Positions 34,977-45,564 of a stretch of DNA of 64,000 nt are shown piece by piece (the first letter of the stretch is position 1; each line of letters opens with the position of its first letter). This DNA is from Endocalyx cinctus (Eukaryota; Ascomycota; Sordariomycetes; Amphisphaeriales; Apiosporaceae). Below the pieces are notes generated by a model. It was not told where the DNA came from. It saw nothing but the letters and a program-made list of their open reading frames with translations, and searched no databases. The stretch spans positions 744,001 through 808,000 of the forward strand of contig BCKC01000012.1 in assembly GCA_001600455.1 (NCBI GenBank), in the 5' to 3' direction. The position numbers and the translations under genes are program-made.

Positions 34977-36668
34977 TTATTGTTGAAATTCGGTACGCCA
35001 CTTCAGACCACGTGTTATTAGCAGCCAAGCTGCTGGTATTTCAGCCAGGGCCAAGATTGCGTAAATACCAAAAGTCCATCCAGAACCGGTTGCATTCACG
35101 AGTGGTTCAAGAGCAGCAATTCCGGCACCGGCACCTAAACATCTCACAAGGTTGTAAGCAGCTTGAGCCGTTGCCGACTTTGTTGGGTTAAGATCCGTTA
35201 ACAATGCTCCACACATCTATGTATGTTTATTATTATCAGCATTGGAAAATCATTATTGCATCGAGGGGAAAAAAACTGACTGTGAATATACTGGATGTTG
35301 TAGCTCCAGTTATAAATTGCATGACAAGCATGACTGAAATATGCTATGAATATGTGAGCACGATGATATTTATGTAACGTTATTCTTTTTTGTGAAAAAA
35401 ATACCTACCGCTTCGGTCATCAACGCAACTCCATATCCAACTGTGCCAAGTACAGTAACGATGGTAAGAATATAGAGCCCCTGAAATCTAGTTGCTTCTA
35501 TCGGAAATTCTAAGAGATCATCGCCCCTTCTAAGGCTCTCTCTTCCCATCTTCTTTGCAGCCAGCTTATAGTTTCGATCGAGTAATTTTCCTACACCATA
35601 TTAGCTCTTCACCCATGTACATAAAGGGTAGAATGATTTTCATACCGGTCACTTGTGATGCTATAGCTCCTCCAATCCCAGAAGGTAGATAAACAAGCCC
35701 TGCTTCGAGATAGTTCAAGTGATAGATGTCTATGCATTGGGCGGCTAAAGATGTCTGCAGGGTCATTTTGACAGTATACGTGATAGACCCGACGATGATG
35801 ACGAAGAGCGAACCTTTTTGAAAAAGCACCGGAATGCAAGATAAAGGATTTGGAAAATGGCAATTTCGCTTCTTCGCGCTCACCACCCTATCAGCATCGT
35901 CTTTCTCTTGGTGGTGAATAAATAGGGAGAACGCGCTTCGATAAATGCCTCGCGCTGGCTTGCTCCCATTTCCAACCAGCTTTCTCTGCGTCTCGGGCAG
36001 AAAAAGCGCCAGGATTATGAAATGTGTTCCGATGAGAATAGTTAAAAACCAGAATATCCACCTCCAGCTGAGCTTCTCCGTTAACACGCCCCCAATGACG
36101 GGACCCAAAGTAGGAGCGGTCGTAGTACTGGGCGTGTTTTAGTTGGCGTTAGCTCTTATGACACAGTGATATAGATGACGTACCATAGTAACAGAGTCCC
36201 GACGTAAGAACCCCTCTCCGAAGCCTGTGTGATATCGGCAATGACGCCATACGCGGCACCGTACGTGCCAGAAGCGCCGGCGCTCTGAACCATGCGAAGA
36301 ACCAGAAGGGCTGGATACGACGTCTGAAGAGCCATTCCGATGTTTGCTCCGAGCATAAGGAGAAACATTAAAATGTAAACGGGCCTCCTGCCCCCTTGGT
36401 CGGCCATGTCCCCCATAAAAGCCGGGGCTATACCAGCGATGATGAGATAAGACGTCACCGTGAGATTAATAAGGGTCACGCTAACTTTTAAATCCCGTGC
36501 CATAGGAACCAAAGCCGGTAAGTAGATATAGCTGCTTAGAGTGGAGAAAAGTGCACCGAAAGATGATACGAAACTGATCCATTTCTTCTGTTTTTGAGTG
36601 AAGACCGAAAACGGCGGATGGTCAGTAGGGGCGGCATCTTCTCTGTGAGATTTCTTCAATTCGTCCAT
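34977..36668 (-). CDS. MFS transporter (drug:H+ antiporter, DHA1-like)
   Basis: Plasma-membrane 12-helix major facilitator, 483 aa. Exons 36184-36668, 35646-36127, 35409-35590, 35281-35343, 34977-35216; introns 36128-36183, 35591-35645, 35344-35408, 35217-35280. A short charged N-terminus precedes TM1 (KKWISFVSSFGALFSTLSS). The MFS signature between TM2 and TM3 appears as GDMADQGGRRPVY, and APTLGPVIGGVLTEKLSWRW (antiporter motif C region) is completed by the first junction. The 21-codon fourth exon (HISVMLVMQFITGATTSSIF) and the last exon (ALLTDLNPTKSATAQAA) match the conserved C-terminal half of this family. Relatives (Qdr/Flr1 type) export toxic compounds; the substrate is unknown. It is convergent with the fructosamine-kinase-like gene (133 bp apart) and divergent from the MutY homologue. 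Confidence 0.92.
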
Positions 36669-37232
36669 GTCAATATAATACTAAATCAGCATAAACGTTT
36701 TCTTGCGAGTAATTATATTTTATCGCAAAAATAAGTCATGTTAATTGCTATTTTATGTCTTATATCGAAGAAAGAATGTGACGTGAGTGCTGAACGTTGG
36801 CAGCATCCCTTAACTACATGCTATAGTGGGGTAGGCCTTCGTGGGTAATTAATAACGATGATACACCACATTGTCATGTTACATCCAGTAACGGTTCGGC
36901 TGGGCATGGTGAGCCTTTATTGGTGATAGAACTGTAACATTCAAGCATTCAAAGTCCTATTCATGGATCAGAACCCCTCATTTTCCTGCTGTAGGAACGT
37001 TATTCGGCGGCTATCGCAGTATAATACCGGAGTCAAAATACCGTGCTGTATTTTAACGTAATCAGGGGTGGCTACAGGGGTTAAATACACTATAGCTTTA
37101 GTGAATACTCCGTAGTTTAGATTAAAATAAAATAGTGCACGTGACACCGCATCGCCTGAATCAATTCATTAATGTGCGACGCGTCAAAGAAGAAGCGAAA
37201 TTTTGTTAAGATGAATTTCACCATTGATCATA
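36669..37232. promoter_or_regulatory. Divergent promoter region (MFS / MutY homologue)
   Basis: 564 bp between divergent starts. No other gene or element seen. Confidence 0.4.
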
Positions 37233-39164
37233 ATGCGACGATCGTCACGAAATATCCGACAATCAAGCGCTAGGTTATCAAGCGCATTGTCTGAGATTGA
37301 TACTCCCTCTCCATCTGAAAAAATAACCAAATCTGCGTCTAAACCTCCATCAAAACCAGTCGCCAAGAAAAGGTCAACTAAGCACCGCCAAAGCGACGCG
37401 TCGGAAAGCGATGCGGACGAATACGTCGCGTCTAGCCCCGAACCATCAACCAAAAAGCGCAAGATATCCCGCGCTACCAAAAATGGTTCAGGAAATACGC
37501 ATAACCACGAACGCCTGTTTGGAAAACCAAATGAGAGCATCTCCGTACCACCAACGTGCAGCCCGCCCAGCCGAGCGCACGGCTCCGAGTACCACCGACC
37601 GCTACTCCTCGACAGCCGCGACGGGCGCGCATCTCTCCTGAAATGGTTCGACGGCGTCAGCTCGGCGCGTTCGATGCCGTGGCGAAAATCCTGGATAGAT
37701 CCTCGCGACGCGCAGGACTTGCGTGGGCGGCTCGAGCGTCGCGCTTACGAGGTCTGGATCAGCGAGATCATGCTGCAGCAGACGCGCGTGGCCGTCGTGA
37801 TCGAGTACTGGAACCGGTGGATGGCGAGGTGGCCGACGATCCGAGATCTCGCCGCCGCCGAGCAGGACGACGTCTTGTCCGCCTGGCGCGGCCTGGGCTA
37901 CTACAGCCGCGCCACTAGGATACACGAAGCCGCGAAGCTGGTCTGCGCAGAGGCCGAGATGGATGGGTTACTGCCTTGCCGCGTGGATGATCTCGTCGCG
38001 AAGATACCGGGCGTGGGCCGGTATACGGCCGGTGCGATCTCCGCTATCGTCTTCGGACGCGCGGCCCCCATGGTGGATGGCAATGTGCTTCGCGTCTTGA
38101 GTAGACAGCTCGGAGTATTTGGTGATGTCAAAACCGATAAGTCGGTTATTGATCTGCTATGGACCGCAGCTGACAGCTTGGTCAAAGCTGTGGCGGACGA
38201 TTCAGAAGGCGACGAGATTGTTGATGCCGCCGGTGAACCGGTCAGCGATCGCCCTGGACGCTGGGGTCAAGCATTAATGGAGCTCGGAAGCACAGTCTGC
38301 ACGCCAAAACCGAACTGCGGAACTTGTCCTATCACCTCCAGTTGTCGTGCTTATTCCGAAGGTCTAGCGATTACAATAAAGCAGGGCCTAGCGCCTAAGA
38401 GCAAATTGAATCCCAGGGATACATCATCGGAAGTACCTGACATCGAAGATGCTTGTGGTTATTGTAAGCCCTTTGAAGAGTTTTCGGAGAACGGTGATGC
38501 AAATGAGGATGACGAGAAGCAAGCTGCTCCGAAGAACTCAGCCACCAGACCAGCGAAGAAAACTCGGGTGCAGAGGCAGACGACTTTAAATGCATTTGTA
38601 CGTAAGCCAAAGTGCGAAGACGATGAAACTCTAATTGAGGAACCAAGCGCTGCGGCATTGGAGGTGATCACGAATCACGCGAGGAAGTTTCCAGTCAAGA
38701 TAGTGAAGAAAGCAGTGAGGGAAGAAGAGACACTAGTCTGCGCTATAAGGCGGGGCGACGGAAAATACTTGATCCACCGACGTCCCGAAAAGGGGCTTCT
38801 GGCTGGCTTGTGGGAATTTCCCAGTCACATACTACCAATTGACAAAACCCACACGGTGAAGAGTCGCAGACAGACAGCTGAAGAATATGTGTCGGAACTC
38901 TTGTCCGTCCCTCTGCTTCAGGGAAAATCTTCGAAATCCCCATCACTCAGACATGTTCGGGACCTCGGCAACGTACCGTGGCTCTTCTCTCACTTGAAGT
39001 TGACGATGCACGTCCATCTCTTCGAGCTCAGAGGTGATTTGAAGACTACGGACAGTGAATTGGCTGTTGCTCGGAATCGATGGAGTGGCGAAGTTGACGA
39101 TGAGTCGATGGGAACCGGTATGCGTAAATGCTGGGCTTTAGTGAAAGACGCGCAGGAGGACTAA
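37233..39164 (+). CDS. myh1: A/G-specific adenine DNA glycosylase (MutY/MYH homologue)
   Basis: Base-excision-repair glycosylase that removes adenine opposite 8-oxoguanine; nuclear and possibly mitochondrial. Single exon, 643 aa, starting at the ATG at 37233. A basic, Ser-rich N-terminal extension (about 1-125) contains likely nuclear-localisation clusters such as KKRSTKHR and KKRK. The HhH-GPD core has SEIMLQQT with catalytic Glu178, the hairpin IPGVGRYTAG (258-267) and the catalytic Asp282 in MVDGNV. The Fe-S cluster cysteines are Cys356, 362, 365 and 371; first spacing is C-x5-C, not the C-x6-C of E. coli. A linker carries QTTLNAFV (449-456), resembling a PCNA-interaction box. The C-terminal MutT/NUDIX-like domain (CAIRRGDGKYLIHRRPEKG, LLAGLWEFPSH) recognises 8-oxoG in the family. 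Housekeeping gene between two candidate clusters. Confidence 0.96.
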   Translation: MRRSSRNIRQSSARLSSALSEIDTPSPSEKITKSASKPPSKPVAKKRSTKHRQSDASESDADEYVASSPEPSTKKRKISRATKNGSGNTHNHERLFGKPNESISVPPTCSPPSRAHGSEYHRPLLLDSRDGRASLLKWFDGVSSARSMPWRKSWIDPRDAQDLRGRLERRAYEVWISEIMLQQTRVAVVIEYWNRWMARWPTIRDLAAAEQDDVLSAWRGLGYYSRATRIHEAAKLVCAEAEMDGLLPCRVDDLVAKIPGVGRYTAGAISAIVFGRAAPMVDGNVLRVLSRQLGVFGDVKTDKSVIDLLWTAADSLVKAVADDSEGDEIVDAAGEPVSDRPGRWGQALMELGSTVCTPKPNCGTCPITSSCRAYSEGLAITIKQGLAPKSKLNPRDTSSEVPDIEDACGYCKPFEEFSENGDANEDDEKQAAPKNSATRPAKKTRVQRQTTLNAFVRKPKCEDDETLIEEPSAAALEVITNHARKFPVKIVKKAVREEETLVCAIRRGDGKYLIHRRPEKGLLAGLWEFPSHILPIDKTHTVKSRRQTAEEYVSELLSVPLLQGKSSKSPSLRHVRDLGNVPWLFSHLKLTMHVHLFELRGDLKTTDSELAVARNRWSGEVDDESMGTGMRKCWALVKDAQED

Positions 39165-39403
39165 ACGATTGGTTAGAATGTATGGATAATGAGCATTGGT
39201 GTCTTGGCTATGTACTATAAAGTGAGTTACGGCTTCATCGTTAATTGATAGAATAATTGTATTGTAATGACTGCGACCAACTACACTACCTATACTTCCC
39301 ACTATCCTCTGAATATTGAACAACACGCTCTAACCCCTAATCTCACATTCTACCGCTTATAGCCTCTCAATGATTGCCGTTGGAATCAAGATAGTTAATT
39401 ATC

Positions 39404-40764
39404 TTAGCAGGTGAACATTTCCGGACCTATGACACTCGTAAGTCATAAAGATGCTCATAGATACGTAAGAGAGCAAACTTACCTGGAATGGTGTACGGGT
39501 TGCTGCTGCTAGGGGGCTTGCCGTAGATATCGATCAACAGACCGGGGTCAGAAGCCTGTTATTGTCAGCTTCAATCAGTATTCTTCAACCGTATCGGTGA
39601 TGATAATGGTCACTTACCTTGTAGGCACCCGGAAAGCTCACGGTCGAAGGGGTCTTGCCCGCCTTTCCGCCGCTCACGTTGATCTGGGCACATTCCATCT
39701 ATACAAGAACTGTTAGTAATAATAACCAAAAAAAAGGGGACGCTTTCAAATAGGCTAGAGAGTTAAACAAAAGTAGTCAGAACTCACGTAAAGCTGGGCT
39801 CCGGCGGGGCTGCGTGCGCCGTGAAGGGCGACCATCTCGGCACGCAGGAGGTACTCTCCGTCTTCGATGCATTCGGGGATCTTGATCTCCTGTTTACCGG
39901 CGTTGTTGATCACGGTGTCGGTTCCCCAGACGCCGTTACTAAAGCCCTCTTCCTGAATCTTGAACCTGTAGACAAGGACGAAAGGAAAATCATAAATAAG
40001 TATAAAAGCTCGAGAGACATAGAAAATTTAGAAGAGAGGAGAGAGTGATCTAAATTTAGATGACGTACCAACCGTCGCCTACGCCGTTGTCCGAGGTCGC
40101 GTCGGAGACTTTCTTCAGGTATGCCATGACAGGACCCTACATCATGAAATTAACATTCTATTTGTAAAGAAGAGAAGTATGACTAGGATACCGAGCGGGT
40201 CGTTATGGGCTTACCTTGTGACCGGGGTCCATGACATCGCTGGCGGTGGCTATGTTTGTTTCAATTAGGTCCCATTATCCTAGAATCATATTTGTAAGAT
40301 AAGCTTCTTACACTCGAGTGTGTGCCTCCAGACAGCGGAGACGGTGCTGCCAGCCTTCACCTCGATAATGTCGCTCGAGGGAGAAGTAGGGTTCGGCGGA
40401 CCGTTGCAGGCCATTCCCGACGAAGAAACATCTTGTTGCGGCTAAGCGGGATGAACATGTGGAGTCAGAACGAACGAACGAGTTTCACAATCCACGACTC
40501 AAATTAGACCTCCTCGGGGACGGGGTTCACCTACTCCGTCATACGTGGGCGTGCGGATCGCATGGGACACAGCTAAGAGATAAATCAGTCATTATACACT
40601 TATACCCCTCACAATATCCATCCCTGAATCAAAAACAAATCAGTGTAAAAAAATGTGACTTTCTTACGGTATGTTTGCTCGTCTGTTCCGAGTTGACAAA
40701 AGATTGTGTGCGCCGAGGCGGTCGATGCCACAAAGGTGGCGGTAGCCAAAGTAGAAACCTTCAT
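39404..40764 (-). CDS. AA9 lytic polysaccharide monooxygenase (formerly GH61), secreted
   Basis: Secreted copper enzyme that oxidatively cleaves cellulose or related beta-1,4-glucans. Nine exons (40668-40764, 40535-40572, 40312-40441, 40215-40249, 40069-40136, 39788-39965, 39618-39698, 39483-39555, 39404-39426) joined by eight GT-AG introns. The exact frame closure at every junction supports the model; product 240 aa. Signal peptide [18 protein letters not shown] is followed by His19, which becomes the N-terminal His of the copper brace. The second ligand is His99 in DPGHKGP; the axial Tyr182 lies in GAQLYMECAQI with Gln180 and His171 of the second sphere. Family blocks [18 protein letters not shown] and the C-terminus IPGPEMFTC are present. 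There is no CBM1. No link to the neighbouring biosynthetic genes is evident. Confidence 0.95.
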
Positions 40765-42700
40765 TTTCTTTACTTGGTAAAAGATAAAGTTTCACGACAC
40801 GGAGTAGTAAAAGACGGTGAATAAAATTGAGATCTTAAATAATAAATCACCGTTTACAAAAGTCCGGGGGAAGCCTCTTATCTGTATTGATTTAATGTCG
40901 TTCAACATGTCGTTTTTATGGGGTAAACCCAAATTCGATCGATCTTGGTATACACATATTAAGCCGAGCCCAAAAGGACTAATCAAGCTCACTGTAACTG
41001 CACTGAAGATAAAAGTACCAACAGCAGATGATCGCCTTTTCCGAAAATCACCTTAAGCAATTTGCCATATAGTACGCATACTTGGACTGGTGCTGCTTTA
41101 ACCCAAGTCGCGGGTAAATAAAAAGTAAGCCCCCCGAGTACCGTCGGAGTCCCCTGAGCAGTGGTTGAGTGGTGAGTAAGCACTTTAAGTAACGTGTCAG
41201 TAACATTTAAGCTACCTAAGTACCGAGTGAGCACCCTAAGCAACGGGTAAGCAGGTTATAAGATGAGGATGCTGAAAAGTTTCGTTTCGCGTTAGCCGGT
41301 TAAATTTACCCTTGTTTCTTAATAGACAGGTAATTATAGCCACGGCACAAGTGTAGCCACCTGATGATAGATTAGATAAGATTATGACGGGTATATGGAT
41401 CATATAACGACATAATTATTACATTGATCAGCTTAAGGCTGGTGTTGTAACTCATGTGGCTTCTACTATATATTTATTAAAATTCCATTGGATGAAATCA
41501 ACAGATATATAACAAGCTCAATTACTTGGTTCATGAAAAATGATAACAAAATAAAAATGGAGAGGAATAAGCAAGGCAAGGTTTAACTACCTTGGGATCA
41601 CTGGATGTAAAGCACGTCAGTAACATCAAAAGACTCGCCTGTCAAAACGTAGAGTATCGCGCGCCCGCTTTCCTCGGAGTCCCAACCGAGAGTGAATGTA
41701 CCGCCACCGATCATTATGACAACTTATTTGAAAGCTATATTTTATCTCACCTCCAGTCTAGTGTTTTCTCATTTTTTTTTTCGGTCTCGGACGCCATACT
41801 ACGCCAACCGGAGTTGGCTTGATCATTTTCGGGTATAGAGCTGCGGAGAAGAAATATCGTCTCTCTTCCTCCGACGGCGGCTGAATGAGAGGAAAGCAGT
41901 CTTTACTATGGCTAGACTCTAGCTGGCGAGACCGCCAATAGCGTGATGCTGTCAAAGATTAAAAGTAACTGCGGAGGATTGCAGCTCTGATGCTTCTATT
42001 GTAGCTCTATTTTCTATTGGGCGGGGTGGGCGAATATCATAGCGGAACCAAAGAACCTTCATGGAGTAAATTCGGCCCATATTTATATACATTTACTTGT
42101 ACTATTTTAATAACTTATTACCGAGCTGTGGTTGCTACAAAAAATACGGGTGATTTTGTGCTTAGTTGGTATCAACTGACTGGTCGTACAGGATTCGTTA
42201 TCAGCCACAGCCAACAAATCATACTGCAGACCAAAAGGGGGTGCGACAATAGCATTATATTAACACCAGTTCGCTTTATGTCAAACTCTGTTTCCAATTA
42301 ATATACTAATTTGAGTATGTGTCCCTCTTGCCTATGATTGACCACCAGATATACACATGCTTGCTCGTTACAGGCTATGGAAAAATAGTTTCCGCATTGG
42401 GGACTGTTGGTGCAACTTATGGGTGAGCCCATTTTACTTATAGGTTAAGTTATCATTCCATGGAATTCACCCATTGAGAGTAACTCTCAGATTCATGCTC
42501 AGCAACTCCACCCTAAGTCTATCTCATAAGTAGTTGATGTTAATACGGGAGGTGAGCTTGCAGCCCACAGAACGGCCTGAGTTTACAATTTTTACTATGC
42601 TACAGAGAAAAGATAAGAAAGAAAACGACAGGGGTTTTAAAGATGGTTCCTGTTGGGTTAAAATCGTAAGATTTTACTGTTCTGAAAAATGAAGTTATTA
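40765..42700. other. AT-rich intergenic region with dispersed repeat traces
   Basis: No gene supported. Around 41150-41260 a degenerate series of short units (forms of AAGTAAC, GTAAGCA, GTGAGCACC) recurs. At about 42381-42437 lies a copy of a motif also found at about 33199-33255. Composition is AT-rich, as in repeat-rich islands of fungal genomes. Confidence 0.45.
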
Positions 42701-42713
42701 TTGTTGTTGTTGT

Positions 42714-42808
42714 GAAATAATTCTGCTAGTCAGAATTATTTCGAGTGTAAGTGAGCTGGCGCACAGGCCAGCTCCGCACTGGCCACATACACCAGCCACA
42801 GGCTGGTG
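42714..42808. repeat. Two adjacent perfect hairpins
   Basis: GAAATAATTCTG (42714-42725) pairs with CAGAATTATTTC (42731-42742) across a 5-nt loop. CACCAGCC (42790-42797) pairs with GGCTGGTG (42801-42808) across ACA, within a longer CCAGCC/GGCTGG-rich imperfect palindrome reaching about 42830. They suggest a small inserted, structured element. Confidence 0.7.
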
Positions 42809-42999
42809 GTGTGGCTGGTGTGGCTTATACTCCAGCTAGCTACTAATAATCAACACAAGATTTCTTAACCTATTATTACCTTTAAATCAAGACCCACCAC
42901 GAACCGACTAATCAGACAAAGCTAGGTAGGCCAGTATTATCCGACATATTAGCAGGTTTGTAACAATAAAGAGGAAAGAGGAGAAATAAAGCTTATTCC

Positions 43000-43155
43000 A
43001 ATGCTTATAACAACACGTTTAGGCCGTTAAGTAAAGTGCCTAGCTAAATACAATTAAAGAGTTTTAAAAAAGCTTTAAAATGATATATAAATCATAATAC
43101 TTTATTATTATATTAAAAATATATATACAAGTAAAGTATCTTAATTTTATATAGG
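43000..43155. other. Very AT-rich block
   Basis: About 43040-43155 is nearly all A and T. It directly precedes the truncated transporter and looks like a decayed repeat or junction sequence. Confidence 0.5.
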
Positions 43156-43171
43156 TTCGGAGACTTTTTGC

Positions 43172-43205
43172 TGTACCGCTAAGGGGGGTGTACCGCTAAG
43201 GGGGG
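43172..43205 (+). repeat. Perfect 17-bp tandem repeat at a truncation junction
   Basis: TGTACCGCTAAGGGGGG at 43172-43188 is repeated exactly at 43189-43205, immediately before the first in-frame codons of the truncated MFS fragment. It may be the end of an inserted element or a duplicated target site. Confidence 0.9.
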
Positions 43206-43767
43206 TTGCATGGTAACAACCATCAAATTAGATACTCCTATCGCTCGGGTTGTTGGATATCAGCTTCTATTCGGCTTCGGGGTCGGTTTTGGTTTTGGTC
43301 AGCCGAGCTACGTTGTCCAGACGATCCTCCCTTCAGCAGACGTGCCGGTCGGCGTCACTCTGATCACTTTGCTTCAGAATCTCGGCGCATCTATCTTTGT
43401 GGCCGTCGGTCAGGCCGTTTTCCAAGCCGAATTACTTTTAGGTCTGCGATCTATCCTCTCTTCGGATTTACCGCAACCCATTTCCCCCGCCTTAAACTCC
43501 GGTGCGGGAAATTTGATATCGACACTACCCGTGGAGTACCGAGAGAGTGCCATCAGGGTGTATAGTAGATCGCTCATTCTCACTCTATACATATCATTAG
43601 CCCTCAGTGCCGTTTCAACTGTTGGAGCTTTCTGTGTCAGGTGGGGCTCCATGAAGGCTGCTAGCAGTGATAACTCAGAAAAGAATGGGGAGTGCCAAGT
43701 CGACCAAAACTCCAACTCTGTGATTAATACTGAGGATTCTCTTCCCAAGTCCGAGAGACACGGGTGA
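43206..43767 (+). pseudogene. 5'-truncated DHA2-type MFS transporter (C-terminal quarter only)
   Basis: An intact frame of about 186 codons (first ATG 43210, stop TGA 43765-43767) encodes only the last helices of a 14-helix DHA2 transporter. The blocks GYQLLFGFGVGFGFGQPSY, VQTILPSADVPVGVTLI and LLQNLGASIFVAVGQAVFQ are the family's TM11-TM13 region. The frame then continues into the last helix and a hydrophilic tail. The preceding helices (about 350 residues) are absent upstream; instead there is AT-rich DNA and a duplicated 17-mer. The start of homology coincides with the repeat, so I infer truncation by an insertion or rearrangement. It cannot work as a transporter alone. The frame lacks internal stops, so the break may be recent or the assembly may be at fault. 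Confidence 0.8.
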
Positions 43768-45564
43768 TAGAACATTAGAGTGACATATATATGGAATTGA
43801 GGATTATCGATGTATTATAAATATATTTTAAAGAACGGTTGGCTCATTTCTAATGGAGCTTGGAGCTTATTCTGTTTTCATTATTTACTTGTTGTAGATA
43901 GTAGTCCAAGAAAAATCAGTTAAGGTGATATATCTGAAGAAGACCTTTCGAATATAAACTCGACGTCGAAATTTATTGCGCCTCATATTAGAGCCGAGAA
44001 ATGAGGAGTGATAATTAATACCAAATTGAGTAGGTCTTTTTATGCGAGCAGGGCTTTAATACCATGAATTGTCTATTTCCATCTAGATCATATATATAAA
44101 ATATCTGCTTCATAAATAGAACTATCAGATATAAGTTGCACCTTATCTTTTTCAGAATATGTTCAACATATGTTAAGTTAATCCAATCCCAAATTTGTCC
44201 CCTCTGCCGTTATTATTTTTGCCTACTCACTAGAAGTAGCCTTAGCCCTCAACCTCGCCCCGAACTTCTATAATAGCGACATCGAAACGGCCTTTAACAA
44301 AAACCTAACTAGCGCAATTGTCGTGTTTCCCTAGCCGTAGCCCAGGGTATTGTATAAGCTTGGGACGAAGAACGGGAATAAGAAAGCTGTAAAACTTTTG
44401 AGAAACTGCGACGCGGTTAGAACGCTGTTCGCATACTCGACGTAAGCGTCGATTACGTAAACCTGCAGCGGTATGCCCGATATCTGTAGATTTCCCTCCG
44501 TCTCCAGGGTAGGTCCTCCTAGGGTAGGATGTATTTCCCGGTGAGTTGGTTGAAAATATTACCTAGGTAGTGGCCATCCATATATGAATGTTACTTATAT
44601 ATGCATAGTTTATTGGCTGTGGGCTCATTTATGGGAATTGCCATACAAAATGAATGTAATCAACAACTTATTTGCGAAATGGAAACCTCTAACCCACACT
44701 TTTTGCAGCTGCCTTCTAAACCGGTATATGAGGAAAGGAGTGAACAGCCTAAACCTCAAGGATGTGTGCTGTATACGAAAAGTTACAGTGGCATCACACG
44801 CTGGAATCTTCCATTTTTCGGTGTATTCATTCACTAAGTTTGGCGCTCTTGGACTTTGCGGTGACTTGCTTTAGTGATGAATAGCAACGGAACCTGGTGT
44901 TTCCAGTATCATGTCCATACGAGATGATTATGCGGCTTAAGGCATGTGACTTCTTGAAATATTAAGCACTAGCCTCTGTAATGGATTTACTGAGTGACTT
45001 TCACCCTATATGTGGCAAGAATTTTACATGGGCAGTATTATGCCAAAAGCTAAAGCGGGTGTAATGGAGCTACGTAGGGTTTTACAATGGTGAACTATGG
45101 CGCCCCACCACCTTTCCATGGGAAAAACCACTCTCACGGGGACTCCACAAAACAAATATCATATCACCTATTGTTCCCATGAAATAATTATGAAATAATC
45201 AACCTTTTTTTTTTCTTCTCTAAAATTCGATTTTTTCAAGATTATTTCATTGAAAAATTATATAATAAAGTATATTATTTATCAGAATATTTGCCCAGCC
45301 TCCATGTGATACTCATGGGATTTATCAAATCCTTATGTGAAACCTATGAGATTTTTTATACCTTCCATAGAATTCCCATGAGGACATGGGGACTTGGCGT
45401 GGGATGGAAGTATAAAGCTCTAGAGCTGAAATGGGGGTACTTTCACCTAATTGTATAATTACCTTGTAGTTGAGACTACAACTGAGAGCTCGAACTTTCA
45501 AGGCACTACACTACCCAGAGCTAAACTCCTGCACCTATTGCCATTCTCGGCTAATAAGATCGAT
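43768..45564. other. Gene-free, AT-rich region
   Basis: 1.8 kb between the truncated transporter and the MFS gene. Around 44230-44540 composition is more GC-rich and looks coding-like but is broken by stops in all frames I tried, so it may be a decayed gene that I cannot identify. Nothing else seen. Confidence 0.4.

Noticed and set aside
44230..44540. GC-richer coding-like stretch
   Set aside because: Stops in all frames and no recognisable family; mentioned only as a possible decayed gene.
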